From NCBI GenBank assembly GCA_018350325.1, contig JAEVLN010000033.1:533962-597961 (forward strand): a DNA stretch of 64,000 bases, written 5' to 3'. The translations under genes and the position numbers were made by a program. Within the stretch, counting starts at the first letter, position 1. Every line of letters starts with the position of its first letter. The notes below the pieces were generated by a model that was not told the origin of the DNA, ran no database searches, and worked only from the letters and a program-made list of their open reading frames with translations. Positions 32,401 to 44,811 of the stretch are shown piece after piece. Source of the stretch: Globodera rostochiensis (lineage: Eukaryota; Nematoda; Chromadorea; Rhabditida; Heteroderidae).

Positions 32401-35400
32401 ACGAGAGTAATTAGAGATCAACGCACCCCATCTAAAAATTGTTTTAGTTACTTTTTTGAAAATTTTATTTTTTGAAGAAATAGTGTGCTAAAAAGAGAGT
32501 CAGACGACGAGAGTAATTAGAGATGAACGCACCCCATCTAAAAATTGTTTTAGTTACTTTTTTGAAAATTTTATTTCTTGAAGAAATAGTGTGCTAAAAA
32601 GAGAGAGTCAGACGACGAGAGTAATTTGGACATCAACGCACCCCATCTAAAAATTGTTTTAGTTACTTTTTTGAAAATTTTATTTTTTGAAGAAATAGTG
32701 TGCTAAAAAGAGGGAGTCAGACGCCGAGAGTAATTAGAGATGAACGCACCCCATCTAAAAATTGTTTTAGTTACTTTTTTGAAAATTTTTTTTTTGAAGA
32801 AATAGTGTGCTAAAAAGAGAGTCAGACGACGAGAGTAATTAGAGATCAACGCACCCCATCTAAAAATTGTTTTAGTTACTTTTTTGAAAATTTTATTTTT
32901 TGAAGAAATAGTGTGCTAAAAGAGAGAATCAGACGACGAGAGTAATTGGACATCAAGCACCCTATCTAAAAATTGTTTTAGTTACTTTTTTGAAAATTTT
33001 ATTTTTTGAAGAAATAGTGTGCTAAAAAGAGAGTCAGACGACGAGAGTAATTAGAGATGAACGCACCCCATCTAAAAATTGTTTTAGTTACTTTTTTGAA
33101 AATTTTATTTTGTGCAGAAATAGTGTGCTAAAAAGAGGGAGTCAGACGCCGAGAGTAATTAGAGATGAACGCACCCCATCTAAAAATTGTTTTAGTTACT
33201 TTTTTGAAAATTTTATTTTTTGAAGAAATAGTGTGCTAAAAAGAGAGAGTCAGACGACGAGAGTAATTTGGACATCAACGCACCCCATCTAAAAATTGTT
33301 TTAATTACTTTTTTGAAAATTTTATTTTTTGAAGAAATAGTGTGCTAAAAAAAGATAGTCAGACGACGAGAGTAATTTGGATATCAACGCACCCCATCTA
33401 AAAATTGTTTTAGTTTAATTTCTGAAAATTTTATTTTTTGAAGAAATAGTGTGCTAAAAAGAGAGAGTCAGACGACGAGAGTAATTTGGACATCAACGCA
33501 CCCCATCTAAAAATTGTTTTAATTACTTTTTTGAAAATTTTATTTTTTGAAGAAATAGTGTGCTAAAAAGAGAGAGTCAGACGACGAGAGTAATTTGGAT
33601 ATCAACGCACCCCATCTAAAAATTGTTTTAGTTTAATTTCTGAAAATTTTATTTTTTGAAGAAATAGTGTGCTAAAAAGAGAGAGTCAGACGACGAGAGT
33701 AATTTGGACATGAACGCACCCCATCTAAAAATTGTTTTAGTTTAATTTCTGAAAATTTTATTTTTTGAAGAAATAGTGTGCTAAAAGAGAGAGTCAGACG
33801 ACGAGAGTAATTTGGACATCAACGCACCCCATCTAAAAATTGTTTTAGTTACTTTTTTGAAAATTTTATTTTTTGAAGAAATAGTGTGCTAAAAGAGAGA
33901 ATCAGACGACGAGAGTAATTTGGACATCAACGCACCCTATCTAAAAATTGTTTTAGTTACTTTTTTGAAAATTTTATTTTTTGAAGAAATAGTGTGCTAA
34001 AAGAGAGAATCAGACGACGAGAGTAATTTGGACATCAACGCACCCTATCTAAAAATTGTTTTAGTTACTTTTTTGAAAATTTTATTTCTTGAAGAAATAG
34101 TGTGCTAAAAAGAGAGAGTCAGACGACGAGAGTAATTGGACATCAACGCACCCTATCTAAAAATTCTTTTAGTTACTTTTTTGAAAATTTATTTTTTGAA
34201 GAAATAGTGTACTAAAAAGAGAGTCAGACGACGAGAGTAATTAGAGATGAACGCACCCCATCTGAAAATTGTTTTAGTTACTTTTTTGAAAATTTTATTT
34301 CTTGAAGAAATAGTGTGCTAAAAAGAGAGAGTCAGACGACGAGAGTAATTAGAGATGAACGCACCCCATCTAAAAATTGTTTTAGTTACTTTTTTGAAAA
34401 TTTTATTTCTTGAAGAAATAGTGTGCTAAAAAGAGAGAGTCAGACGACGAGAGTAATTAGAGATGAACGCACCCTATCTAAAAATTCTTTTAGTTACTTT
34501 TTTGAAAATTTATTTTTTGAAGAAATAGTGTACTAAAAAGAGAGTCAGACGACGAGAGTAATTAGAGATGAACGCACCCCATCTGAAAATTGTTTTAGTT
34601 ACTTTTTTGAAAATTTTATTTCTTGAAGAAATAGTGTGCTAAAAAGAGAGAGTCAGACGACGAGAGTAATTAGAGATGAACGCACCCCATCTAAAAATTG
34701 TTTTAGTTACTTTTTTGAAAATTTTATTTTTTGAAGAAATAGTGTGCTAAAAAGAGAGTCAGACGACGAGAGTAATTAGAGATGAACGCACCCCATCTAA
34801 AAATTGTTTTAGTTACTTTTTTGAAAATTTTATTTTTTGAAGAAATAGTGTGCTAAAAGAGAGAATCAGACGACGAGAGTAATTGGAATCAACGCACCCT
34901 ATCTAAAAATTGTTTTAGTTACTTTTTTGAAAATTTTATTTTTTGAAGAAATAGTGTGCTAAAAAGAGAGTCAGACGACGAGAGTAATTTGGACATCAAC
35001 GCACCCTATCTAAAAATTGTTTTAGTTACTTTTTTGAAAATTTTATTTTTTGAAGAAATAGTGTGCTAAAAGAGAGAATCAGACGACGAGAGTAATTTGG
35101 ACATCAACGCACCCTATCTAAAAATTGTTTTAGTTACTTTTTTGAAAATTTTATTTCTTGAAGAAATAGTGTGCTAAAAAGAGAGAGTCAGACGACGAGA
35201 GTAATTAGAGATCAACGCACCCCATCTAAAAATTGTTTTAGTTACTTTTTTGAAAATTTTATTTTTTGAAGAAATAGTGTGCTAAAAAGAGAGTCAGACG
35301 ACGAGAGTAATTAGAGATGAACGCACCCCATCTAAAAATTGTTTTAGTTACTTTTTTGAAAATTTTATTTCTTGAAGAAATAGTGTGCTAAAAAGAGAGA

Positions 35401-35766
35401 GTCAGACGACGAGAGTAATTAGAGATCAACGCACCCCATCTAAAAATTGTTTTAGTTACTTTTTTGAAAATTTTATTTTTTGAAGAAATAGTGTGCTAAA
35501 AAGAGAGAGTCAGACGACGAGAGTAATTAGAGATGAACGCACCCCATCTAAAAATTGTTTTAGTTACTTTTTTGAAAATTTTATTTTTTGAAGAAATAGT
35601 GTGCTAAAAGAGAGAATCAGACGACGAGAGTAATTGAACATCAACGCACCCTATCTAAAAATTGTTTTAGTTACTTTTTTGAAAATTTTATTTTTTGAAG
35701 AAATAGTGTGCTAAAAGAGAGAATCAGACGACGAGAGTAATTTGGACATCAACGCACCCCATCTAA
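26480..35766 (+). repeat. Satellite array, 108-109-bp monomer, about 85 copies
   Basis: Head-to-tail array of the monomer formed by CTAAAAATTGTTTTAGTTAC, TTTTTTGAAAATTTTATTTT, TTGAAGAAATAGTGTGCTAA, AAGAGAGAGTCAGACGACGA, GAGTAATTTGGACATCAACG, CACCCTAT (successive segments). The period is 108-109 bp; copy number is estimated from length divided by period. Two main variants alternate: TTGGACATCAACGCACCCTAT and AGAGATGAACGCACCCCAT; a second site varies between TTTTGAAAATTTTATTTTTT and TCTTGAAAATTTTATTTCTT. Rare variants recur at multi-monomer spacing: TTGTTTTGTTAC near 27401, 29540, 29868, 31152; TTTTGTGCAG near 30103 and 33108; AAAATTCTTTTAG near 34160 and 34485, 325 bp (three monomers) apart. 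This is higher-order structure. No coding potential. Confidence 0.95.
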
Positions 35767-35820
35767 TGCTGTGAATGGGCGAAATGCTCACATTCTTCTT
35801 CATTGCGCTGTTGGTAAACT

Positions 35821-36054
35821 TTGGCGAAACAGCGGCGACTCGTTAGTTTTTTTGCCCGTTCCGCAACAATACTGAAACAAAATTTAGCTGACGAAGATGT
35901 GCGCCAAATGCTTGCAGAACTTGAAATTGTTTCTGGACCAACAATGGACGTGGCGAACACGCTGAAGAAAGTGACCAAGGTGTCCATGCCGTTCCTACAG
36001 GCCATTCGCCCCGTCTCTAACTTGGCAGCAGCAGGCATGAATATTGTCTTCAAG
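35821..36054 (+). pseudogene. Orphan exon at the right edge of the satellite
   Basis: A plus-strand frame of about 78 codons with coding-like composition (LADEDVRQMLAELEIVSGP, VANTLKKVTKVSMPFLQAI, PVSNLAAAGMNIVFK) ends at a GTG donor-like site. There is no start codon or acceptor on its left, where the satellite begins about 55 bp away, and no further exon on the right. It looks like a gene fragment cut off by the array. The family is not recognised. Confidence 0.4.
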
Positions 36055-36089
36055 GTGTTTTTTTCGAGCATGTTCAAACTAATGTGTAT

Positions 36090-36310
36090 CAGGGCTGTGC
36101 AAAATTTCGGAATTTCGGAAATACCGGATTTTTTGGCGTTTCGGGTTTTGGAATTTGAGCAAAATTTCGGATTTTACACCCCTAAGAATGGGATTTTTGG
36201 GGTATGGATCAGCTTGGTGTTGGTATAGTGGTGAGTGATGGGGCAGTTGAACTTTTGGTGGGGGTTAGATCCCCGACTGTGTAGGCTAAAGTCCATATTT
36301 AGCTTGAACC
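36090..36310 (+). mobile_element. hAT-MITE-like end plus tRNA-like sequence
   Basis: CAGGGCTGTGCAAAATTTCG at 36090 resembles the 5' ends of many hAT-type MITEs. After TTTCGG repeats comes ACACCCCTAAGAATGGGATTTTT (shared with 18490), then TATAGTGGTGAGTGATGGGG and GGGGTTAGATCCCCGACTG, which look like A and B boxes of a tRNA-derived SINE. The two parts may be separate insertions. A second CAGGGCTG end, CAGGGCTGTCGATATCG, is at 48459, also without a visible partner. Confidence 0.35.
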
Positions 36311-36502
36311 ACGAAATATGTTGGTCCATTACAATTATTTTGCTAATTTGTAAGAATAATGTCAGTTTATTTAAAATTAGCATTGAAATTTTGCCAAATC
36401 ACATTTTAAAAACCATTCAAAACAAATTGAAAGATAAAATAAAACAAAAACGCCAGAAACGATCAACAGCAAAACCACATAAATCCCCTCGTTTTTCACT
36501 TT

Positions 36503-39500
36503 CTAAATGCCATCGGCGGCAATGTTGAATTTGAAATCCGGGCCAAAATTCGCTTCAATTTTAGTGCCGGAATAACGAAGAGTAACACACGGAAACAAAT
36601 CGGTGGCAGAATCGACAAACACGCCGGCAATTTCTGCAACAAAAATAAACGAATACATAATTTAAAAAAATTTAAATACAAAATATTTTATGCACACAGA
36701 AATTACTAAAGCCAAAATTATTAGGACCTTAATAAAACTATTTATACAATATTACTCAAAAAAAGCGGGCAAACCCGGGCCAGAAACCAAGTTTCCGAAA
36801 ACCAATTATTGAGAAAGGATTTTTTGATCAAGAAAGAATATCAAATACCTAACATCCTAAATTCAGTGCCCCTATTAAAATAAATGTCTTAATTTTTGTT
36901 TTTTTCTCACCCAAACGCTCGCCATTTTTTGTATAAAAGATTTGGCGTGTTGCCAAATTGACGCCGCATCCGATGACGTCGCCTTCCTCAAATTTAGGCT
37001 TTCCTTCGATGTACGGACGTCCATTGCTGTTGTGGGAACATCCCTCAACCGCGTGACCCCAAAATCTGCCATTGCTTTCGTATCCGTAAGTGCCTTCATA
37101 ACGTCCAACCCAAACGTCCAATGGCATTTGTTTGCTCGCGAGTCCAATGTGAACATTGCTAAATTTAAATATTTTTAAAAGAAAAATGCGTCTAAAGCAG
37201 GGTGGCCAAATGTACTCTTTTTTTTTAAATGCATTGTTTCAGCTTGATGTAGTTTTTTTGTACTGATTTTTGGGGCGTAGCGAATTTTTTTTTAAATCTT
37301 AGAAAAAAAGTGTTTTTTAGCATTTTTGAATAAACCGAAAATTGTTAGATTCTTTTTTTATGGTAATAAATAGGGATGGGATTTTTAGGGACTAAAAAGT
37401 GCCAAAATATGGGCTAAAAAATGTGCTAAAATTGACCAAATCCAGTCAATTTTTGCATGAAAACCTTTAAAATCCATCATTTTTAATTAATTTTCCTCTT
37501 ACAATTGTAAATGTAATATTCTTCACACGTTTTTGAATTTTATAAAAAATAATGAAAAGTAAAATTTTTTTGGGAAATACCGATCTTTAAGGAACGCATT
37601 TTTAGTCCAAGAAAAAGTATTTTTTTTAGGGGTGCATTTTTAGTTTGAAAATTTTAACTTCAGGGGATATTTTTCGGTTTATTGCATTTTTCTCAAGATT
37701 TTCGGAAAAATGCCTAAAATTCTTGCATTGCCAAAATAGGGAATAAAACCGCAAAGCGGCGAAATAGGGATTTATTCTCAAAAAGGGCAAAATAGGGTTT
37801 AGGGACTAAAAAGTTGCTCTAATTCAAAAATTTGTCGAAATGAATGCTATTTCTGTGTTTCTCTCGTCAAACCCTATCCGCAAAAAAAAAAGGTTAAAGC
37901 CTAAAAATCTCGGCCCTACTCATCGGAAATATAACGTGTGTCGTTGTTCATACTTTTACAAAAAAATCCGGAACCAATTTTCTTAACAAATTCCATCAAA
38001 TCTTTTTTATTAACTTACTTTGCTCTCTCCAAGATGGTTACTTCATAATAGAAAATGCCCAAATCCTTTTTTGGAATTGGCCGTTCAGCGAAGACAGAGC
38101 GCCACGCTGAAAATAAACTCAATTCAAAAATTTGCTTATTCTTACTTAAACCTTTTTAATCAAATCACTTTAACAGAATAATGTTTACCCCAATTATCCT
38201 TTCTCGTAATTTGAACAATTAATCGATCGGTCTCAGAAAGCGCGAGGCCCTGATGACATGCAGCGGAATCCCATCGATTTTGAAGGGTTAGTCCTATGAA
38301 GTATAATTTTTATTTAATATTAAAGCTCAAACGGCTACCTAAAAGAAAATGAATTTTTTCCCTTATTTCTAAATAAAATTTTATAGTGAACTTACCAATT
38401 TTTCTCATCGCGGCAACTGTCTTTTGCAAGTCGTCAATGGTCGGTTGCTGTTGTTTCTGATACTCCTCCATCTTTGCAATGTTCAATTGCTGTTGTTTCT
38501 GATACTTATCCATCTCAACGACCTTTTCCTGCAGAGCATTCTGCTGTTCCAATTCAGCAAATTTGTTAGTATTCAACAGTTTCTGCTCTTCCAATTCGGT
38601 GATGACTTTCGCTTGGACAAAATTCAGCGAAAAAATGAACAAAATAAATAGAGCAATAAAGCCCATGATTCGAAATGGCTCTAAAGTCAAGAATTGATAA
38701 AAGCAATCGATCGTGTCCTTTAACAATAAAATTTTTGTTTTTGTTTTTGCTGTCCGGGCTTCTTCACCCGAATTTGTTTTTTAAGTTTGGTCCAAAGTTT
38801 GTTAAAATCTAGGTTATTTACTAGAAAGCTGATAAAATTTATTTTAATTAAATTATTTATTAACTTTAGACTGAAAGTTCTGATTTTTAGGCCAGGGTTG
38901 GGACCCCGACCCCGCAATTTTCAACCCCGACGTCGGGCTCCCAACCCTATTTTAGGCACAGCAAACATTTTTTTTTCGCTTAAACTGATGCTTGAAAAAC
39001 GGGGACTTTCCAAATTCTAAACCTTTTTTATTAAAACCTTACTATTAGTACCTCATAAAAAAAAAGATATTGAATAGGTAGTTTAAACAATTCCCTTACC
39101 AATTCCCTTTTGTCGTTCAGTCAACATGCCGATGGTCTGTTGCTGTTGTTTATGCCCCAAAAAGTTGTTCAGTTTCTCTTCACGTTCATTAAATTGCTAA
39201 AAAGTTGTAAAAACAAGAAGAAATTCCGTTAAGGCTACTTGATCAATCGTCGCCCTCAGTGCTTTTTGATCAGTTTTTTGTTGTTCAGAGTTTGCCGTTT
39301 GCTTCTGCTCGATTCCATCAAGTCTTTCCAGCAATGCTTTCTGATTACTTTGCTTCAACAAGTGATCAATGGAAACTGAAACGGTCCAACTCAAATTAAA
39401 TGAATTGATTTTCAAGAATTTCGTTTTTAAAGCCAAAAACATTTCCCTACCGCATATCTTCTGCTGGTCCTCATTTAACCAGCCAATTTTCTCGTTGCTT

Positions 39501-41013
39501 TCCTTTTGGTGCTGTTGCTGCTTCAACTTCATTTCTTCCATTAGATTCTTGTGAGCATTTAACAATTTCTCGTTTTCCTCTTGGCTCTGTTGCTGTTTGT
39601 TCTGATATTGCTCCATCTTTCTGTTCAGAGCCTTGTGATTTTCCACCAGTTGCTGATGTTCCAATTCAGCAGCAACCTTCGCTTTGGCCATCTTTTGAAC
39701 AACAAACATTCAATGTTTTATATTTTTACAAATTTAAATTTTGTATTTGGATAAATTATCACAAATTCATTTGTCAAAGAATTCAAAAGTTCCCACCTCG
39801 TCAATCTTTGAGCGATGTTCCTTTTGATCAGCTTTCTGCTTACGTTCCAAATCATCGATCTTTTCTCGTAGCAGAGAAAAATGTTCCACTGAAATTCAAA
39901 GAAAAAGTAAATTTAACGACAAATTCGTGCCAGAATCTAAAAACTCAGTGCCATTTTGAAGACTCTTTACATTGTTTCCCTGGTGAGAGATAGCAAACAA
40001 ATTCAATGCCTTACCGCATTTCACTTTGCCCTGTTGTAACCATGTAACTGAAGGCTCAATGCTGCCAATGTTGTCTCGAAATTCCTTGAAAATTGTTTAC
40101 AAAAATAATTTAATTTAAATTTAAAAATATTTATTGGACCCAACAGTCTAAAGAGGTATTTTATTGATCAAAAACAACTCACTGCCAATTGTCTACTCAT
40201 CGGCACATCTTCATCATCACAACGACGTCCACCTCCAACCTTTTCGGGCACAATTTTTCTGGCACCCCCAATGCGACCGGCGTTGCTGTCGGCCAATTTC
40301 GGATGGAGCAGCACTTTGTACTCGCCGAGATGTTCGACCGGTTCAGCCCAGCACTGTTGTCGGTCAATGTCGACGAACACCGTGTCCGGCATGAAGGCTC
40401 TTTCCCGAATTTGCACTTGCAAATCAAACCGTGAAGCCATTTGTTCCATAGACATGGACAAATGCTTCGACAGAATCGCCCGCGTCATGTGGCCAACCGT
40501 CGGGTTGCCGTGTTCAGTACCAGAAAATGGTTCCGCTTCCGTTGTAAAGAATTCGTAGCGCAGACTTGGACAATAAGTGGTCGACTTGTCCACCCGTTGA
40601 ACTTGCAGCACCGCCAAACATTTCTTCTTCGCGGTTGGTGTTGTCGGAAGCTGTTGATGCTCACTGAGTTGGTCCTGCACTTTTTCAAAAGAATATGTTT
40701 AATTTATTTAATTTTGTTACATTTTACATATTAATAAGTCTATTAACAACAAATCCGTACATGCTGAAGAGTGGCCATAACGTGGGCATGCCCAAATCCG
40801 GTGCCATCTGAGTATCAACCATTACAACAAGTTGTTGACTCAAGTGCATTCATTACCCTCGTCATTTTGTCCACCATCAGTCGACACCAAGTCGAAACCG
40901 CTCTCAGTTGGCGATGGCGAATCCGTCCGTTGGCGTGCGAGTTCATCGGCCAACTCAGCGATGGGCTGAGCGAAACTCGGCCACAGATACACTGAAAGAA
41001 TCAAATTCGACAT
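36503..41013 (-). CDS. Coiled-coil, transmembrane and SPRY domain protein, 13 exons
   Basis: Thirteen minus-strand exons join in phase: 40857-41013, 40183-40679, 40015-40084, 39797-39888, 39451-39691, 39239-39375, 39100-39196, 38768-38808, 38396-38717, 38189-38293, 38019-38106, 36911-37158, 36503-36633 (741 aa, no stops). Residues 1-20 ([20 protein letters not shown]) are signal-like. Exon 2 (about residues 53-218) is an unrecognised domain with [14 protein letters not shown] and [14 protein letters not shown]. Residues about 219-444 are Gln/Glu/Lys-rich coiled coil. A membrane helix ([20 protein letters not shown]) follows at about 460-480, then more coiled coil, then a SPRY domain from about 552 ([70 protein letters not shown]). 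If the N-terminal segment is a signal or an anchor, the SPRY part would face outside or the lumen; that is inference. Exon 1 could also join a small exon near 40790, but then the phase of exon 2 fails. Confidence 0.8.
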
Positions 41014-42399
41014 GCTTTGCGGCACAATACAAAATTGATGTTTGGTATCTTAGAAGAGTATGAATTTTAAATATTAATCATTTTGTTGTTAGGGAGCGTA
41101 TAATTTAACAATCACGCATTATTCCCTCCTGTTATGCCGGCTAGAGTTCGGTAAAATGTGAATTTCAAATTTAACAGGACCCGGAACGGGGATTCCGTGT
41201 TTTCACTAAAAGGGGGGGGGATTTCAGTACACTTCAGTACCGGACACTTCAGTCTTAGAGCTTTCGAATTGCATCTTGTTTGTTCGAGTTGGGTGAATTT
41301 ATAATTTTAGAGCGAAATAATGAAAAAAATAAATAGGTGACCGGCCTATTCTCTTGGATTGCTTTTTTTAGTTATGAAACCCTTCAAAAATAAAGACAAA
41401 TTAAAGAATTTGGACTATTTAGAAACACTTGATATAAATTAATAGGCCTATTGCTTATGGAGAGAATTTGTGTGTCATATTCATTATTAATGAATGAATG
41501 GAGAAATGCTCCGCCACCTTTTAAATGACTAATTCCGATTTTGGTGATGACCCCTTACTATTAGGCATTTCATTGATTGGCATTTGTTTGTACATAAAAA
41601 AAAGCTCATTTGTCCGGCAGCAGAGGGAACTTTGCCTTTGCATTTATTTGAATTTGTTGGGCAAAATGCTGATCCACAAAATGGCAGTGGAAAGAACCGC
41701 AGGACGGCACCGATATGTATCTGGTGATGTTCATCTTCATCCAACACAATCTTAAACAAACAAAGTTCAAAAATCACTCTAATGACCTCTCAAATATAAC
41801 AATAAATTTATGATGGATGATCGATTTACTTTTTAGTTACACATATAAATATCTCCAAAATGGCACTTTCGTTGATTTGAGCCTTTTTGAACAAGTTCAT
41901 TTTGCAAACCCGGTTTAAAGGCTTTGACTTTGGAAGGTTGATGGAAAATTTTCTGAATTCTGCTCTTCGGAGTCCATTTTGGCCTAACAGAGCGCGGCCA
42001 CATTTATTGTGTAGAAAAACATAAAATTAAAAAAAAACAATGGGGCCCGTGAAGAGAATTGGGCAGTTGGGGGTGCCACGTCGTACATTGTCGGGAACAA
42101 CATCATCGAACCCAGGCATTTCATCACGCCAAGCAGCATTCTGAACAATGCCTAGTCGGTTGGAGCATCGCTTTTGGCGAGTGATCTGCCCAAAATGCGG
42201 CCCTAAAATCGATTTTTTTTTTTATTGGCCTTTCTCGAAAAAAATTTTTCGCTTTTCTTTAATTTTACAATTCAAAAACCGTTTTAAATTCTCAATTTTT
42301 ATTTTATGTTGATGAATTCTTAATCAGTGCGTCAAATATTTTCAGACATTTTTAGCCGCATAAGGTAGAGATGCCAATTTTCCCATAAAAATTAATATA
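40745..42399. repeat. Inverted-duplication arm A (near-identical to 58366-60020)
   Basis: The sequence is repeated in reverse complement at 58366-60020 with only a few differences by eye, including the C/G homopolymer and all the spacer. It covers exon 1 and the upstream flank of the SPRY gene. Homology continues, with more divergence, through the gene body (36503-40100 versus 60100-63007). Confidence 0.85.
41388..41812 (+). repeat. Dispersed repeat with conserved core, copy 2
   Basis: Same family as 19385-19700. Complementary-strand frame at 41529-41777: 82 codons with Cys-rich FCGSAFCPTNSNKCKGKVP and LCTNKCQSMKC. Its inverted twin at 58978-59226 translates identically, which reflects the recent duplication and not necessarily selection. 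Confidence 0.6.
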
Positions 42400-43099
42400 C
42401 TTGCATAAAATTAATGACGTTTCCAACTCACAAACCTTTTTGATAACTTTTTTTGTATTGCTCTATTTTTTATTAATTAGACTTATTGAAATTTATTAGA
42501 CTGGGGGGGTTTTGAGTCGCGGGAAATTTTGGTCGCCGAATAGCCTCCGCCACAAAATTATTATTAATATAATTTTAAATAACTATTACAATAGAATCAA
42601 ACAGGCAAACATTGCGAATTTGTGGTGGGTATTTTGGTGCCAAAGATAAAAATTCCAACTCATTTTGAAAAAAAAAAAAAATTCTTGATAACATGTTTCT
42701 ATGGGGGTTTTGCCGAATATGACCTTTTTTGGACCAATTTCAAATCTCGGACCCTTCGAACAATTTTTCGAAATAATATACCAAAAATTAATTATAGCTT
42801 CAAAATCAAAATTCTTTATTCAAATTTTCGTCGACCCCAAAAAGCCGACCCGTACTCCCAGCCCTAATTAAATATAACATAACAATTGGCGGAAAAGTCG
42901 GGGTCGGAGTTGGCCATGACGGGGGTCGGGGCGAAGAAAATTATGTTCATAATTTTTTTCCATAAAAAATTCAGAAATAAATCTTCACTAGGCAAAAAAT
43001 ATCTAATTTTATTTTAAATCCATGATCATCCTTAAAAATTTCAAAGTGAAGACGATTTTGTGAACGCATTGGGCTTTTTTGTAGCATTTTTTCTGGGCT
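42400..43099. other. Intergenic, diverged repeat sequence
   Basis: No gene. A CCCGACCCC / GGGGTCGG-rich patch is at 42835-42935, similar to 17045-17130 and 38890-38945 (the last is an imperfect palindrome AGGGTTGGGACCCCGACCCC ... CGGGCTCCCAACCCT in an intron of the SPRY gene). Confidence 0.4.
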
Positions 43100-43875
43100 T
43101 TAAATGTTGAATTTGAAATTTGGGCCAAAATTCGTTTCAATTTTGGTGCCAGGATTGAACAACGTTACGCATGGAGACAAATCGGCGCCAAAATCGACAA
43201 ACAAACCGGCAGTTTCTGAAAAACAATGAAATAAACAAAATCACTAAAGCATAAATTATTAGAATTTTAAAAATATTTTGCACTATTGATTCTTTTCTTT
43301 CTCACCCAAAGGCCGTCCATTTTTTGTGTAAATGATTTGGCGAGTTGCCAAATTGACGCCGTAGCCGATGACGTCACCTTCCCCAAATTTGGGCTTTCCA
43401 TCGATGAAAGGGCGTCCATTTCTGTTGTGGCAACATCACTCGACCGCGTGACCCCAAAAGTAGCCCCAGCTTGCGTATGCAAAAGTGCCTTCGTAAAGTC
43501 CAACACATTTGTCCAATGGCATTTGTTTGGTCGCAAGTCCAATGTAAATACCGCTAAATATAATTTATTTTAAAGGAAATGTTTCTAATGCTTTAGAAGC
43601 TCAACTATTTATTTATTTAACTTACTGCCTTCCGTTCTCTAAGATGGTCACTTCGTAGTAAAACATGACGAAATCCTTTTTTGGAATTGCCCGTTCAGCG
43701 AACACAGAGCTCCACCCTGAAAAGTAAGCCGAAAATTTTATAAACTTTTTTCATAAACCTTTTTAATCACAGAATAATTTTTACCCCAATTATTCTTTCC
43801 ATTGTTCTTGACCACCAATCGTTTGGGCTCAATGAGCGTGAGGTTCTTGTGACACGCTGTGGGATCCCATCGATT
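43100..43875 (-). pseudogene. Truncated SPRY gene copy with premature stop
   Basis: Four SPRY exons survive on the minus strand, ending with the stop at 43100-43102: last exon 43100-43215, main exon about 43315-43557, RAIPKKDFVMFYYEV exon near 43630-43720, and a first exon starting at 43875 (NRWDPTACHKNLTL). TGA at 43436-43438 replaces the Gly codon after GHAVE in the otherwise conserved GHAVEGC block. Upstream coiled-coil exons are absent. An exon-like patch at about 43930-44040 (GIFAVALSAWTSNAFA frame, good donor GTACAA) might belong to it but is not established. Confidence 0.72.
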
Positions 43876-44811
43876 CTGTTTCAAGGAAAAGAATTGTTTA
43901 ATGAAAATGGCATTTTTGTTTTAAATTTGTACCCCAAACTTTTGCTTCTGTTTTCGGACGAGCGCAACGCAATTTGTGGCGATTGGGCGGGATAGCAAAA
44001 GCATTCGACGTCCATGCTGAAAGGGCAACGGCGAAAATACCTGAAATTTGTGTAAAAAATTTGGATTTTTTTAAATCCATTTTTAGATTTGATTGGATTT
44101 GGTGGCATTTATTTAAAAACGGCACACCTCACACTGCAATTCCAACAGTAAACGCCGACGGCGTTTTATTTGCGAGCCATTTTTATTGGAGACGCCGCTA
44201 TTTGCCATAACGACAATTGGATGATTTAAAAAAGAAGCAAAGTTTACGACGAGACATCGATCCGTCCGGTCTCGAAGTGCCAAAATATGCATTTTCAATT
44301 TTGAGCTTTGAAATTTGAACTAAATTGGCACTAAATATGCAAATGCATATTAAAATAAATTATTTAGATTATGCTTGGTTAAATTTATTCATATATAAAT
44401 TATATAGCCTCCGTCCTTTTTTGTGGGTTTTTTTTGGTTATGCCAAAGGCACTCTTATAAGGAAGATTGAATGATTCAATCATCGATCAGTAATCAGTGA
44501 AACTACGTATAGTAAGTAGAGTATGCGGATGACAGGCATTTTGGGTCATCTAGTTTCAGATGAAGATTTAAAATTTTTCATGAATATTAAAAATAAATTA
44601 TTTAGATTATGCTTGGATAAATTTATTCATATAAAAATTATATAACCTTTTGGTTCCCAAAGGCACTCTCATAATAAATGAATTATCGATCAGTAGTCTC
44701 GTATCTCGGAAATTTGTCGAAAACTCCGAGACCTAGACTCTCGGAATTTCGAGATTTTTAGTCGGGTACAAAAAGAGGGGGTAACAGAGGTGGTAACCTA
44801 TACCAGAGGTA
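43876..44811. other. Intergenic, no firm gene
   Basis: Holds the uncertain exon-like patch at 43930-44040, a duplicated AT-rich phrase (TAAATTATTTAGATTATGCTTGG at about 44350-44385 and 44590-44615) and a CGAGAC-type repeat at 44695-44760. Confidence 0.35.

Noticed and set aside
26480..35766. CRISPR-like array
   Set aside because: Monomers abut with no unique spacers and vary as tandem satellite; the organism is eukaryotic.
40164..40734. Plus-strand open frames opposite exon 2 of the 13-exon gene
   Set aside because: Shadows of the minus-strand exon, which has matching splice sites and phase.
40757..40806. Small exon with frame [16 protein letters not shown] between exons 1 and 2
   Set aside because: It has good splice sites, but including it puts exon 2 out of frame; kept only as a possible alternative.
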